Assembly: GCF_001046895.1 (NCBI RefSeq)
Contig: NZ_CAQI01000044.1
Coordinates: forward strand, 425,690-489,689
Direction: 5' to 3'
Length of the DNA stretch: 64,000 nt
From: Pseudarthrobacter siccitolerans
GTDB lineage: Bacteria > Actinomycetota > Actinomycetes > Actinomycetales > Micrococcaceae
In this document: one piece after another, positions 44,976-54,837 of the stretch
Layout of the letters: each line of letters opens with the position of its first letter
How positions within the stretch are numbered: the first letter of the stretch is position 1
The notes under the pieces: generated by a model
Told to the model about the DNA's origin: nothing
Database searches by the model: none
The model's input: only the letters and a program-made list of their open reading frames with translations
Position numbers and translations under genes: made by a program

Positions 44976-46610
44976 ATGATCCACCGCTGGAGTATCGCCC
45001 GACGGCTCTTCGTGGCGAACCTGCTGATCGTGGTGGCGTTCGTCGCCATCGTTGGGTCGGCCACGTACGTGGACGCCAGGGACCGTACCTATGACGAAGC
45101 CGGACGGCGGATGGCAGGAATCGCCGCCTCGGTGGCGGCAAATCCGCTGGTTCTGGAAGCGGCTGATGCTCCGGACCCTACGGCCCTCCTGCAGCCCTAT
45201 ACGCGCGACGTTATGGCCGCGGCCGACGTCGACTTCATCACCATCATGGCCCCGGACCGTACCCGCTGGACCCATCCGCGTGACGAGGAAATAGGTCGCC
45301 CCTACATCGGCTCCATTGACGCAGCACTCAAGGGTGAAACCCTCACCGAGGTCACCGCCGGCACCCTTGGGCCGTCCGTAAGGACCATCGTTCCGGTCAA
45401 GGATGCCGGCGGCGCGGTCAGGGCATTGGTGGCCGCCGGGGTCACGGTGGGAACCGTGGATGTTGCCTTCGCCGCCCGCCTGCCCGCCCTCCTGGCCATT
45501 GGCCTTGCCCTGCTGGTGGGAGGTTCGTTGGCTTCGTGGCTGCTGGGCCGGTACCTCCGCCGTGTCACCCGCGGCTGGGGGCCCGAGCAGTTGGCCCAGC
45601 TGTTCGCCTACTACGAATCAGTGCTTCATTCCGTCCGGGAGGGACTGATACTGATCGATACAAAAGGCCGCGTGGTGATGTACAACGACCAGGCGGCCGA
45701 GCTGCTGGGCCTTGACGGTCCCGGCAGCAAGGACCCCACCCGGCCGCCGTCGCTCGCCGACCTGCCGCTGGATGAGGGGCTGCGGAGCCTGTTCGAGTCG
45801 GGGCGCAGCGCCAAGGACGAGATCCTCCTCACCGGTTCGCGCATCCTGGTGGTCAACCAGGCACCTGCCAAAGGCCCCCAGGAAACCGGCGGCCGGGGCA
45901 AAACCCCTGTGTACGGCACGGTGGCGACGCTCCGGGACCGGACAGAGATCGAGGCCCTGGGCAGCGAGCTGGAAACGATGCGTACGCTCTCCGATGCATT
46001 GCGGGCGCAGACCCACGAGCACGCCAACCGGCTGCACACGATGGTTTCGCTGCTGGAGCTGGGCCGCACGCAGGAAGCGCTTGCCTTCGCCACGAAGGAC
46101 CTGGAGCTCAGCCAGCAGCTGACCGATGACATGGTCAGTTCGGTGGACGAGCCGGTTCTTGGTGCCCTGGTGATGGGCAAGGTGGCCGAGGCGCACGAGC
46201 GCGGAGTCCAGCTGGACGTTTCCGCGCTGGGCTCGGCGAGCGTGGCGGGGATCGCCGTGCAGGACCTGGTGACCATCCTCGGCAACCTGCTGGACAACGC
46301 CATGGATGCAGCTGCGGACGGACCGCCTCCGCGGAAGGTGGAGCTGACGGTGGAAGCGGATGAGGAAGGCCTGGACATCACAGTGCACGATTCCGGTCCG
46401 GCCATTGATCCGGGGGCAGCGGAGAACCTGCTCCGGCACGGGTTCAGCACCAAACCGTCCGGCCCCGGCGGTCGGGGCATCGGCCTGGCGCTGGTCCGTC
46501 AGGCTGTACACCGCCTGGGGGGTACCCTGACAATCAACGGCCGGCGCGGTGCCAAGTTCGAAGTGTTCCTCCCCGCAGCGGCCACCGCAGAGAAGGAGCA
46601 CAACCGTTGA
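44976..46610 (+). CDS. CitA/DcuS-type sensor histidine kinase
   Basis: Membrane sensor for C4-acids or citrate. 544 residues from ATG 44976 (MIHRWSIARRLFV, with GGGAGGT upstream). Order: membrane span 1 (ANLLIVVAFVAIVGSATY), an extracytoplasmic PAS-like sensor of about 130 residues, span 2 (LPALLAIGLALLVGGSLASW), a cytoplasmic PAS (LHSVREGLILIDTKGRVVMY), the H-box THEHANRLHTMVSLLELG, and an HATPase domain (LLDNAMDAA, GGRGIGLALVRQ). It overlaps the response regulator start as TTGA. Confidence 0.9.
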   Translation: MIHRWSIARRLFVANLLIVVAFVAIVGSATYVDARDRTYDEAGRRMAGIAASVAANPLVLEAADAPDPTALLQPYTRDVMAAADVDFITIMAPDRTRWTHPRDEEIGRPYIGSIDAALKGETLTEVTAGTLGPSVRTIVPVKDAGGAVRALVAAGVTVGTVDVAFAARLPALLAIGLALLVGGSLASWLLGRYLRRVTRGWGPEQLAQLFAYYESVLHSVREGLILIDTKGRVVMYNDQAAELLGLDGPGSKDPTRPPSLADLPLDEGLRSLFESGRSAKDEILLTGSRILVVNQAPAKGPQETGGRGKTPVYGTVATLRDRTEIEALGSELETMRTLSDALRAQTHEHANRLHTMVSLLELGRTQEALAFATKDLELSQQLTDDMVSSVDEPVLGALVMGKVAEAHERGVQLDVSALGSASVAGIAVQDLVTILGNLLDNAMDAAADGPPPRKVELTVEADEEGLDITVHDSGPAIDPGAAENLLRHGFSTKPSGPGGRGIGLALVRQAVHRLGGTLTINGRRGAKFEVFLPAAATAEKEHNR

Positions 46611-47320
46611 GCAATATCCGCGTCCTCGTCGTGGAGGATGAGGCCATCGCAGCTGCCGCCCATGCGGCTTACGTCGGGCGGCTGGCCGGTTTCGAGCTGG
46701 CCGGCACGGCCCCGGACGGACAGTCCGCACTGCGGCTGCTCAGCGAGTTCGCGGCGGCGGGCAACCCGGTGGAACTCGTCCTGCTGGACATGAACCTTCC
46801 CGACCTCCACGGGCTGGACATCGCCCGCCGGATGCGGGCGTCCGGGATCCTGGCCGACATCGTTGCCATTACCGCCGTCCGCGAACTGGCCATCGTGCGC
46901 AGCGCTGTGGCCATCGGTGTGGTCCAGTACCTGATCAAGCCGTTCACCTACGCCACCTTCGCGGACAAACTCGAAAGCTACCGCCAGTTCCGGCAGCAGC
47001 TGGCCGGCCCGCCAGGGGGCTCGGGGAAGGCCGGAGCTTCGCAGACGGACGTGGACCAGGCGTTCGCCAGCCTCCGCGCACCCTCTGAATTGCCATTGCC
47101 GAAGGGTCTTTCGGTGTCCACGCTGGCTTCGGTCCAGGAATTCATGAAGGAGCAGCAGGGCGCCGTCTCCGCCACCGAAGTGATGGACGCCCTGGGCATG
47201 TCCCGGGTCACCGCCCGCCGCTACCTGGAGTACCTGGCCGACGCCGGGACCGTGTCCAGGACGGCCCGTTACGGCACCCCCGGCCGGCCCGAGAATGAGT
47301 ACCGCTGGGCAGCACGGTGA
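46607..47320 (+). CDS. CitB/DcuR-type response regulator
   Basis: Receives phosphate from the kinase just upstream. Receiver domain: VLVVEDEAIAAAAHAAYV, phospho-acceptor in LVLLDMNLPDLHG, and YLIKPFTY. The output domain contains helix-turn-helix VSATEVMDALGMSRVTARRY. TTG start overlaps the kinase stop (TTGA). The likely target is dctA, possibly also the prp operon. Confidence 0.9.
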   Translation: MSNIRVLVVEDEAIAAAAHAAYVGRLAGFELAGTAPDGQSALRLLSEFAAAGNPVELVLLDMNLPDLHGLDIARRMRASGILADIVAITAVRELAIVRSAVAIGVVQYLIKPFTYATFADKLESYRQFRQQLAGPPGGSGKAGASQTDVDQAFASLRAPSELPLPKGLSVSTLASVQEFMKEQQGAVSATEVMDALGMSRVTARRYLEYLADAGTVSRTARYGTPGRPENEYRWAAR

Positions 47321-47416
47321 TTGCGCGTTCCGCCCTCGGGTCATTGGCCGGCCGCCGGCCGATTGAGCCCGCCACCGGAGGGTGACTGAGCTTGGCGGAA
47401 TCCCAGCCGGACGCCG

Positions 47417-47424
47417 TGTATACA
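47417..47424. promoter_or_regulatory. TGTATACA operator, distal
   Basis: Perfect palindrome TGTATACA upstream of the GntR gene. Such sequences are known operators of FCD-type GntR regulators. A second copy is 63 bp downstream. Confidence 0.6.
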
Positions 47425-47479
47425 TAAATCCCTGTTTTCGTTGAAAATTTTCCCGATGAGCTGCTTTCTTCGCGCCTTC

Positions 47480-47487
47480 TGTATACA
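47480..47487. promoter_or_regulatory. TGTATACA operator, proximal
   Basis: Identical palindrome 28 bases before the GntR start codon. Centre-to-centre distance to the distal copy is 63 bp, six helical turns, so the two could be joined by a loop. Confidence 0.6.
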
Positions 47488-47514
47488 CTGACTGTACCAA
47501 CGAAGGGACAACCA

Positions 47515-48153
47515 GTGCGAGCCAGCGACCGCGCCTATACCGCGCTCCGCGATGACATCGTCCAGTGGCGGCTCCAGCCGGGGACCTTGCTGGCCGAGGT
47601 GGAACAGGCGGAGCGGCTTGGCGTCTCACGCACGCCGCTCCGGGAGGCGCTGGCCCGCCTGACGGCAGAAGGCCTGACGACGGCGGGCGGCCGCGGCGTC
47701 GTCGTCACCGGCATCTCGCTGGAGGACATCGAGGAACTCTTCGAGCTTCGCGAGACATTGGAAAGCAAGGCTGCAGCACTTGCGGCGGAACGCGGCGACC
47801 CCACAGTTTTCCGGACACTCGAGGCGGAGTTCCGGGCGGCGCCCGCGCTCCTCAACGGCAGCGCACCCGCCCTTGAGGACTACTACCTGCTGGTGCAACG
47901 CCTGGACTCAGCCATCGATGCCGCAATCTCCAACTCTTACATGGCCCAGGCGATGCGCGGTCTCCGAGTGCATCTTGTCCGGGTCCGTCGGCTGGCCGCC
48001 GACGATGCCGCCCGGCTGACCGCTGCGGCAGCCGAACATGCGGCTATCGCGGAGGCGATCGCCATCGGAAACCCGCGACTGGCGCAGGCGGCCACCACGC
48101 TGCATCTGCACCGCAGCCTCTCCCACATCAAAGCAACCCACACACCCCGTTAA
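47515..48153 (+). CDS. GntR/FCD-family regulator of the prp operon
   Basis: 212-residue transcription factor. The winged helix reads RAYTALRDDIVQWRLQPGTL, LAEVEQAERLGVSRTPLREA and LARLTAEGLTTAGGRGVVV; the C-terminal FCD domain starts at DIEELFELRETLESKAAALA and probably binds a carboxylic acid. GTG start with GAAGGGA upstream. Twelve bases separate it from prpD, so it is likely co-transcribed and autoregulated through the TGTATACA pair. Confidence 0.9.
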   Translation: MRASDRAYTALRDDIVQWRLQPGTLLAEVEQAERLGVSRTPLREALARLTAEGLTTAGGRGVVVTGISLEDIEELFELRETLESKAAALAAERGDPTVFRTLEAEFRAAPALLNGSAPALEDYYLLVQRLDSAIDAAISNSYMAQAMRGLRVHLVRVRRLAADDAARLTAAAAEHAAIAEAIAIGNPRLAQAATTLHLHRSLSHIKATHTPR

Positions 48154-48165
48154 CAAGGAGCCCCC

Positions 48166-49686
48166 ATGGTCAAGGAACACCACGTCCGCGTGTACAAGAG
48201 CGAAGAGAACCTGCCCCGCGAGGACCAGCTGGCCCACAAAATCGCCACGGTTGCCGCCGACCCCGTGGAGGTCACCGCCGACGTCACGGAGATGGTGATC
48301 AACCGGATCATCGATAACGCTTCGGTGGCGATCGCCTCGCTGAACCGGGCGCCGATTGTGGCGGCCCGTGCCCAGGCCCTGACCCATGGGCCCAGTACGG
48401 GCGGGAAGGGTGCGAAGGTCTTTGGCATCGGCGAACGGGTCTCCCCCGAGTGGGCAGCCTGGGCCAATGGCGTAGCTGTCCGTGAACTGGACTACCACGA
48501 CACCTTCCTCGCGGCCGACTACTCCCACCCGGGGGACAACATCCCGCCGATCCTGGCCGTTGCCCAGCATGTGGGCTCCAGCGGCCGGGACCTCATCCGT
48601 GGGATCGCGACGGGCTATGAGATCCAGGTGAACCTGGTCAAGGCCATCTGCCTGCACAAGCACAAGATCGACCACGTCGCCCACCTCGGCCCCTCCGCTG
48701 CAGCCGGCATCGGCACCCTCCTGGGCCTCGACGTCGAGACCATCTTCCAGTCCGTCGGGCAGGCACTGCACACCACCACAGCCACCCGCCAATCGCGCAA
48801 GGGCGAGATTTCAACGTGGAAGGCGCACGCCCCCGCGTTCGCCGGGAAGATGGCCGTCGAAGCCGCGGACCGGGCGATGCGCGGCCAGACCTCCCCCGTG
48901 CCGATCTATGAAGGTGAAGACGGCGTGATCGCTTGGCTGCTGGACGGACCGGAGGCCTCCTACATGGTTCCGCTGCCCACTCCCGGTGAGGCCAAGCGCG
49001 CGATCCTGGACACCTACACCAAGGAGCACTCCGCCGAGTACCAGGCCCAGGCCTGGATCGACCTCGCCCGCAAACTCAACCGCGAGCACCCCGAGGCCAC
49101 GGACCCGGCCAACGTGAAGTCCGTACTGATCAAAACCAGCCACCACACCCACTACGTCATCGGCTCCGGCGCCAACGACCCCCAAAAGTACAGCCCCACC
49201 GCATCCAGGGAGACGCTGGACCACTCGATCCCCTACATCTTCACCGTCGCACTGCAGGACGGGGCCTGGCACCACGTGGACTCCTACTCCCCCACCCGTG
49301 CCGCCCGCCCGGACACGGTGGAGCTGTGGCAAAAGGTCACTACCGAGGAGGATCCGGAGTGGACCCGCCGCTACCACTCCCTGGACATCAACGAGAAGGC
49401 CTTCGGCGGGTCAGTGGAAATCACCCTCACCGACGGCACCGTCATCACCGATGAGATCGCCGTCGCGGACGCGCACCCGCTCGGTGCCCGGCCCTTCGGC
49501 CGCGAGCAGTACATCACCAAGTTCCGCACCCTCGCCGCCGGCCTCGTGGAGGAAGCCGAAATCGAACGGTTCCTCACCGCCGTCGAACGCCTCCCCGAAC
49601 TCGGTCCCGGTGAACTGGACCAGCTGAACATCACCGCCGCCCCCGGCGTCATCGACCTGGGCGCCGCACCCAAGGGACTCTTCTGA
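48166..49686 (+). CDS. prpD: 2-Methylcitrate dehydratase
   Basis: Dehydrates 2-methylcitrate to 2-methylaconitate in propionate breakdown. MmgE/PrpD family: [20 protein letters not shown], the REDYHDTFL-type motif as [38 protein letters not shown] and a C-terminal domain. 506 residues. AAGGAG lies upstream of the ATG. Its stop shares a base with the prpB ATG (TGATG). Confidence 0.93.
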   Translation: MVKEHHVRVYKSEENLPREDQLAHKIATVAADPVEVTADVTEMVINRIIDNASVAIASLNRAPIVAARAQALTHGPSTGGKGAKVFGIGERVSPEWAAWANGVAVRELDYHDTFLAADYSHPGDNIPPILAVAQHVGSSGRDLIRGIATGYEIQVNLVKAICLHKHKIDHVAHLGPSAAAGIGTLLGLDVETIFQSVGQALHTTTATRQSRKGEISTWKAHAPAFAGKMAVEAADRAMRGQTSPVPIYEGEDGVIAWLLDGPEASYMVPLPTPGEAKRAILDTYTKEHSAEYQAQAWIDLARKLNREHPEATDPANVKSVLIKTSHHTHYVIGSGANDPQKYSPTASRETLDHSIPYIFTVALQDGAWHHVDSYSPTRAARPDTVELWQKVTTEEDPEWTRRYHSLDINEKAFGGSVEITLTDGTVITDEIAVADAHPLGARPFGREQYITKFRTLAAGLVEEAEIERFLTAVERLPELGPGELDQLNITAAPGVIDLGAAPKGLF

Positions 49687-50588
49687 TGCTGTATTCCAAG
49701 GTCACGCCCGAGCAGAAAAGGATCCGGTTCCGCGAACTCCTCGCCTTCGGGACCATCGCCCAGTTCCCCGGCGCGTTCAACCCCCTCTCAGCCCGCCTGA
49801 TCGAGGAGAAAGGCTTCGCGGGGGTCTACATCTCCGGCGCCGTCCTGGCAAACGACCTCGGCCTGCCCGACATCGGCCTGACCACCCTCACCGAAGTCGC
49901 CACCCGGGCCGGGCAGATCGCCCGGATGACCGACCTGCCCGCCATCGTGGACGCCGACACCGGCTTCGGCGAACCCATGAACGTGGCCCGCACTGTCCAG
50001 GAAATCGAAAACGCCGGCCTTGCCGGCCTGCACATCGAGGACCAGTTCAACCCCAAACGCTGCGGCCACCTCGACGGCAAAAACGTGGTGGACCTGGACA
50101 CCGCGACCAAGCGCATCCGTGCCGCCGCAGACGCCCGCCGCGACCCGAACTTCCTCATCATGGCCCGCACCGACATCCGCGCCACCGACGGACTGCAAGC
50201 AGCGCAGGACAGGGCCAAGGCACTCGTTGACGCAGGAGCTGACGCCATCTTCCCCGAAGCCATGGCCACCCTGGACGAATTCCAGGCCATCCGCGACGCC
50301 ATCGACGTCCCGATCCTCGCCAACATGACAGAGTTCGGCAAAAGCGACCTGTTCACCACCGAACAGCTTCAGGGCGTCGGCGTCAACATGGTGATTTATC
50401 CGGTGACACTTCTCCGTAGTGCCATGGGCGCTGCCGAGCGTACGCTGGAATCGATTATGGCCGAGGGCACGCAGGAGGCGCAGGTCGGCAGCATGCTGAC
50501 CCGCGCACGCTTATACGATCTCGTTGACTACGAAGGCTACAACCGCTTCGACAGCGGAGTGTTCAATTTCCGGGTCCCCGGGGAGTAG
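49686..50588 (+). CDS. prpB: Methylisocitrate lyase
   Basis: Cleaves 2-methylisocitrate to pyruvate and succinate. ICL/PEPM fold with VYISGAVLANDLGLPDIG, DADTGFGEP, the catalytic loop HIEDQFNPKRCGHLDGK and NMTEFGKS. The KRCGH motif separates it from PEP mutase. 300 residues, coupled to prpD. Confidence 0.95.
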   Translation: MLYSKVTPEQKRIRFRELLAFGTIAQFPGAFNPLSARLIEEKGFAGVYISGAVLANDLGLPDIGLTTLTEVATRAGQIARMTDLPAIVDADTGFGEPMNVARTVQEIENAGLAGLHIEDQFNPKRCGHLDGKNVVDLDTATKRIRAAADARRDPNFLIMARTDIRATDGLQAAQDRAKALVDAGADAIFPEAMATLDEFQAIRDAIDVPILANMTEFGKSDLFTTEQLQGVGVNMVIYPVTLLRSAMGAAERTLESIMAEGTQEAQVGSMLTRARLYDLVDYEGYNRFDSGVFNFRVPGE

Positions 50589-50644
50589 GGAAAACCGCGC
50601 CGGTACCGCCGGTACAAAGGCGACAGGAACGAAGGAGTTTCAGC

Positions 50645-51784
50645 ATGGCTGAAGAGGACATCAAAAAGGGTCTTGACGGCGTCGTGGTGGATTACACGTC
50701 GGTCTCGAAGGTCAACCCGGACACCAACTCCCTGCTGTACAGGGGCTATCCCGTCCAGGAACTGGCGGCAAGGTGCAGCTTCGAAGAAGTGGCCTACCTG
50801 CTCTGGAACGGCGAACTGGCTGCCCCTGACCAGCTGGCGGAGTTCACGGCCCGGGAGCGGGCCGGCCGTGCCCTGGATCCGGTGGTCAAGCAAGTGATCG
50901 ATGCGCTGCCGGACACGTCCCACCCCATGGATGTCTGCCGGACGGCGGCGTCGGTTATGGGCGCCCGGCACCCCCTGGCCGAGGACGCGTCGCGCGAAGC
51001 CAACATGGCCAAAGCTATCGACCTGTTCGCGGCCATGCCGGCCGTTGTGGCCTACGACCAGCGGCGCCGCCACGGGCAGGGCGTCATCGAGGCGCGTGAT
51101 GACCTTGGCTATTCGGCGAACTTCCTGTGGATGACGTTCGGCGAGGAGCAGGTGCCGGAGGTGGTGGAGGCGTTTAACGTGTCGATGATCCTCTACGCCG
51201 AGCACTCCTTCAACGCGTCCACCTTCACCGCCCGTGTCATCACCTCCACCCTCTCGGACCTGCATTCGGCAGTTACTGGAGCCATTGGTGCCTTAAAGGG
51301 CCCGCTGCACGGCGGGGCCAACGAGGCCGTGATGCACACCTTCGACGAGATCGGCATCCGGCCGCAGGAATCCCTTGAGGAAGCGGCGGCCCGGGCCAAG
51401 TCCTGGATGGAAAACGCGCTGGCGCAGAAAAAGAAGGTCATGGGTTTCGGCCACCGCGTCTACAAGCACGGCGACTCCCGGGTGCCCACCATGAAGGCCG
51501 CGCTGGACAAGATGGTTGCCCACTACGGCCGGCCCGAGCTGCTGGGGCTGTACAACGGCCTGGAGGCCGCCATGGACGAAGCCAAGGGCATCAAGCCGAA
51601 CCTGGACTATCCCGCCGGCCCCACCTACCACCTCATGGGCTTCGACACCGCCACCTTCACTCCCCTCTTTGTGGCCAGCCGCATCACCGGCTGGACGGCG
51701 CACATCATGGAGCAGCTGGACGCAAACTCCCTGATCCGTCCCCTGAGCAAGTACGTCGGTCCCGAGGAGCGGCACGTACCGTAG
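50645..51784 (+). CDS. prpC: 2-Methylcitrate synthase
   Basis: Condenses propionyl-CoA with oxaloacetate. Citrate synthase family with YRGYPVQELAARCSFEEVAY, LYAEHSFNASTFTARV, LHGGANEAVM and GFGHRVYKHGDSR; the His/His/Asp catalytic set is present. 379 residues. It follows prpB after 56 bases; AAGGAG lies before the ATG. Citrate synthase activity is also possible in this family, but the operon sets the name. Confidence 0.94.
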   Translation: MAEEDIKKGLDGVVVDYTSVSKVNPDTNSLLYRGYPVQELAARCSFEEVAYLLWNGELAAPDQLAEFTARERAGRALDPVVKQVIDALPDTSHPMDVCRTAASVMGARHPLAEDASREANMAKAIDLFAAMPAVVAYDQRRRHGQGVIEARDDLGYSANFLWMTFGEEQVPEVVEAFNVSMILYAEHSFNASTFTARVITSTLSDLHSAVTGAIGALKGPLHGGANEAVMHTFDEIGIRPQESLEEAAARAKSWMENALAQKKKVMGFGHRVYKHGDSRVPTMKAALDKMVAHYGRPELLGLYNGLEAAMDEAKGIKPNLDYPAGPTYHLMGFDTATFTPLFVASRITGWTAHIMEQLDANSLIRPLSKYVGPEERHVP

Positions 51785-51818
51785 AGCAGGACTTCACTGA
51801 AGCACGACGGCGGGCGGG

Positions 51819-52340
51819 TCACCTTGGCGTGGCGGGTCCGCCGTCGGGCGTTAATGCCTGGGGCAGCACACTTTCCGAGGACGCGACGCCTTCGTTGTCG
51901 CTGTCCATCGTGACCACGATGTTGACCCTGCCGCCTTCCAGGACCACCGGAAGCCAGTGGTCGGCGTCCTGCCACATCCGGTCCACCGGGAGGGTGTCCA
52001 CGCGGAACCACTCCGGCAGGATTTCGTCGCTTTCCGCCGGCTCACCCTGCCAGGTCCGGGCGGTGAAAAGGCTGGTGTGCATGTTCCACTCAGGCCGCGC
52101 GGGGAAGACGAACTGCACCACGCCCGCGTCCGTGAGGTCTTCCTGCCGGACCACCACGCCGGTTTCCTCAAGGACCTCACGCACCACGGCTTCGCCGTCG
52201 GTCTCGCCGGGTTCGACGTGACCCCCGATGCCCACCACCTTGCCCAGCCCAAAGCCGGTCCGTTTGAGGCCCAGCAGCACCTCCGGGCCCGAATCCCCGT
52301 CACGGAGCAGGAAGCAGAGAGTAACCCGTGCTGCAGTCAT
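51819..52340 (-). CDS. Nudix hydrolase, MutT/MTH1-like
   Basis: Probable nucleotide-pool sanitising pyrophosphohydrolase. The Nudix box is complete: GHVEPGETDGEAVVREVLEE followed by TGV. I take ATG 52340 (MTAARVTLCFLLRDG) as start; the open frame extends 66 bases further but without a ribosome site. 173 residues. The WF and DxxW context (MWQDADHWLPVVLEGG) resembles 8-oxo-dGTPases of the MTH1 type. It is convergent with prpC and divergent from the membrane protein gene. Confidence 0.85.
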   Translation of the reverse strand: MTAARVTLCFLLRDGDSGPEVLLGLKRTGFGLGKVVGIGGHVEPGETDGEAVVREVLEETGVVVRQEDLTDAGVVQFVFPARPEWNMHTSLFTARTWQGEPAESDEILPEWFRVDTLPVDRMWQDADHWLPVVLEGGRVNIVVTMDSDNEGVASSESVLPQALTPDGGPATPR

Positions 52341-52415
52341 GCGCTCAAGCCTAGGGGCTCCGGGAGTTGTCCGCGAGGAGGCGCCAGGGTCCGCCGAGTA
52401 TGCCAAGCTCTACGT

Positions 52416-53105
52416 GTGACTCCCGAAACTGTTGACGGGATACGGCCGGCCCGCATCTCGGCCATTGACGCCCGCTTGCCGGAGTGGCTGGTGCGCAACC
52501 CTTTGCACTGGGGCTGGGCCTGGGCCTGTTTCTGGGCGGTGCTGATTGTTGTGGATGAATTTGTGGACCTGGCCGGCTGGACGTGGTATCTGCTGGTGGC
52601 TGCGGCCGCCCTGCCCACGCTGCTCAGCACCTTGGCCGTGCTCCATGTGACTCCCCGGCAGCTGGTGAAGGCCACACGGGAATCGGTGCTGGGCCTGTTC
52701 TTCGTGCGTTTTCTGGCGCTCGTTGCGGCATTTATGGTCTGGGCCATCTCCGTTGTGCTGAGTGCGTCCATCTCCACCACCATCCAGGCCCTGGCGGGTG
52801 ATTCCGAGCGTGAGGTGACCGCCCTGGGGTTCAACCTGATGGCAGCCCTGGTCCCGCTGGTGGTGGCCGTCCTGTGGCTGGCGTTTGTAGCCCGCTGCGC
52901 CTGGTTCCTGCGGAGGCTTCGCGGCTGGCGGCAGGTTCCGGCGTTCTCGCGGGTGCCCAAATCTTTCCTGCGCGGACGCCCGCGGCTGCGTCGGGTGGTG
53001 ATTGGCCTGGCGCATCCGGGACTGATGCTGCTCGCCGGGATGGGCACGTCCGTGCTGGCTTTCCTGCTGGGCCCGGTGGAACTGACCATCGAGGCGCTGC
53101 TCTAG
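52416..53105 (+). CDS. Multi-span membrane protein, function unknown
   Basis: 229 residues with about five hydrophobic segments (for example WAWACFWAVLIVVDEFVDLA, WYLLVAAAALPTLLSTLAVL, VRFLALVAAFMVWAISVVLS, AALVPLVVAVLWLAFVARCA, LMLLAGMGTSVLAFLLGPVE). A basic segment lies before the last one. I take GTG 52416 (MTPETVDGI) as start. I recognise no family. It is convergent with xerD; a short 12-bp direct repeat (53117-53140) lies between them. Confidence 0.72.
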   Translation: MTPETVDGIRPARISAIDARLPEWLVRNPLHWGWAWACFWAVLIVVDEFVDLAGWTWYLLVAAAALPTLLSTLAVLHVTPRQLVKATRESVLGLFFVRFLALVAAFMVWAISVVLSASISTTIQALAGDSEREVTALGFNLMAALVPLVVAVLWLAFVARCAWFLRRLRGWRQVPAFSRVPKSFLRGRPRLRRVVIGLAHPGLMLLAGMGTSVLAFLLGPVELTIEALL

Positions 53106-53147
53106 GTGCCCAGCCGGCAGTTCAGCGGGCAGTTCAGCGGGCAGCTT

Positions 53148-54152
53148 TCAGCCCAGCGCCCGGGGGTGGGCTGCCGCGTAGATCTCCCGCAGCGTGTCCG
53201 CGGTGACCAGCGTGTAGACCTGGGTGGTGGTCACCGAGGCGTGGCCCAGCAGTTCCTGGACCACACGGACGTCCGCGCCGCCTTCGAGCAGGTGGGTGGC
53301 GAAGGAGTGCCGGAGGGTGTGCGGTGAGACGTCCTTGGTGATGTTGGCCTTCTCGGCGGCGGCCTTCAGGATGGTCCAGGCGCTCTGCCGGCTGATCCGG
53401 CCGCCGCGTGCATTCAGAAACAGGGCAGGGGTCCCTTTGCCCTTGGCTGCCAGCAGGGGGCGGCCGCGGATGAGGTAGGCGTCCAGGGCCCTGGCGCCGT
53501 ACGACCCGAGCGGGACCAGCCGCTCCTTGGAGCCCTTTCCGAAGAGCCGCACAATGGCAGGGCCGCTTTCCGCCTCCTGGAGGGAGATGTCGTCCACGTC
53601 CAGGCCCACCGCCTCGCTGATGCGGGCACCGGTGGAATACAGGAACTCGAGCAAGGCGCGGTCCCTCAGGCCGGTGGCGGTATCGGTGCCGGCCGCCTCC
53701 AGGATCCGCGTGACCTCGTCCACGCTGATGGCCTTCGGCAGCCGCTTCCCGGGCATTGGCGGGTGGACGTCGCTGGCAGGGTCGGCCGGCGTGAATCCTT
53801 CGAGGGCCCAGAACTTATGCAGGCCCCGGACGGCCACCACCGTCCTCGCCGCGGACCGCACGCCCAGGGCGGTACCGCCGTCGGACCCGTCCGACAAAGC
53901 ACGGACGTATCCGGTGACGTGATGGCGCGTAATGTCCTCCGGGCGGATGCAGCCTGCGGTGGCAAGGTACCGGGAGTAGCGGGCAAGGTCCCGGCGGTAT
54001 GCCGCGAGGGTATTGGCGGCCAGGCCGCGTTCCACGCCCATGTGCTGAAGGTAGTCGGTGATGGCGCGGTCAATGGCTGTGGGGGCCGCCACCGGGACTG
54101 TCTCCGCCTCTGCAGCCGGAAGGGCAGTCTCAGCCGAAGGACCAGGGGCCAT
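53148..54152 (-). CDS. xerD: XerD, site-specific tyrosine recombinase
   Basis: Resolves chromosome dimers at dif with XerC. N-terminal SAM-like domain ([20 protein letters not shown]), catalytic arginine in [12 protein letters not shown], the HxxR box [19 protein letters not shown], and [15 protein letters not shown] with the nucleophilic tyrosine. About 25 extra residues at the N-terminus. Its ATG shares a base with the stop of the upstream Nudix gene. Confidence 0.94.
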   Translation of the reverse strand: MAPGPSAETALPAAEAETVPVAAPTAIDRAITDYLQHMGVERGLAANTLAAYRRDLARYSRYLATAGCIRPEDITRHHVTGYVRALSDGSDGGTALGVRSAARTVVAVRGLHKFWALEGFTPADPASDVHPPMPGKRLPKAISVDEVTRILEAAGTDTATGLRDRALLEFLYSTGARISEAVGLDVDDISLQEAESGPAIVRLFGKGSKERLVPLGSYGARALDAYLIRGRPLLAAKGKGTPALFLNARGGRISRQSAWTILKAAAEKANITKDVSPHTLRHSFATHLLEGGADVRVVQELLGHASVTTTQVYTLVTADTLREIYAAAHPRALG

Positions 54153-54811
54153 CAGCGCTGGCTGGGGTGCTCGGGCCAGGGCGCGTCCGCCGGCCGGAGC
54201 CCCGCAAATCCGTCAGCGCGGGCAGCAGCCGCGGCAAGGATCCCGACGACGGCGGACGGGTTGTGCAGGCGGCCGGCCAGCACGGACTCCACGGCGTCGT
54301 CCAGGTTGATCCAGTGGAACTCGATCTCGGCTTCCTCGTCTGTCCGCTCGTGGCGATCATGGTGCGGGACTTCGGTGAGGTCGCGGGCAAGGTAGATTCG
54401 AATGGCCTCGCTGGAGGAACCGGGCGAGTTGAAGACATCGGCCAGCACGTTCCACGTGCCGGCGGCAAGGTCCGCCTCTTCGGCGAGTTCGCGCGCGGCG
54501 CCCACCTGGAATTCCTCGCCCTCAACATCCAGCAGTCCTGCCGGGATCTCCCACAGGTCCATGCCCACGGGGTGCCGGTACTGCTTAAGGAGGAGGATCT
54601 CGCCTTCGCTGTTCATCGGCAGGACGGCAACGGCGCCCGGGTGGTCAATGTAGTCCCTGGTCAGTGCCTCGCCGCTGTCCTGCAGCTGGAAGGTATCACT
54701 GACCACATCCCAGATGCGGCCTTCGTAGACCTTCTCGGTGGACAAAAGACGGCGCGGGCTCGGTGCATCCGAAACCTTGACTACGTGGGTGGCTTCGTGT
54801 GTACCGGGCAT
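54152..54811 (-). CDS. ADP-ribose pyrophosphatase-type Nudix hydrolase
   Basis: 219 residues; Nudix box in [20 protein letters not shown] followed by EADL. The ADPRase-type proline upstream of the box and [20 protein letters not shown] support the call. It corresponds to Rv1700, beside pyrG and xerD. Coupled to xerD. Confidence 0.9.
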   Translation of the reverse strand: MPGTHEATHVVKVSDAPSPRRLLSTEKVYEGRIWDVVSDTFQLQDSGEALTRDYIDHPGAVAVLPMNSEGEILLLKQYRHPVGMDLWEIPAGLLDVEGEEFQVGAARELAEEADLAAGTWNVLADVFNSPGSSSEAIRIYLARDLTEVPHHDRHERTDEEAEIEFHWINLDDAVESVLAGRLHNPSAVVGILAAAAARADGFAGLRPADAPWPEHPSQR

Positions 54812-54837
54812 CGCGCCGTCCTTTATGTCGTGCTGAA

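Noticed and set aside
53148..54152. Phage or island integrase marking a mobile element
   Set aside because: The protein is XerD in its usual place next to the Nudix gene, pyrG and recN, not an element integrase.
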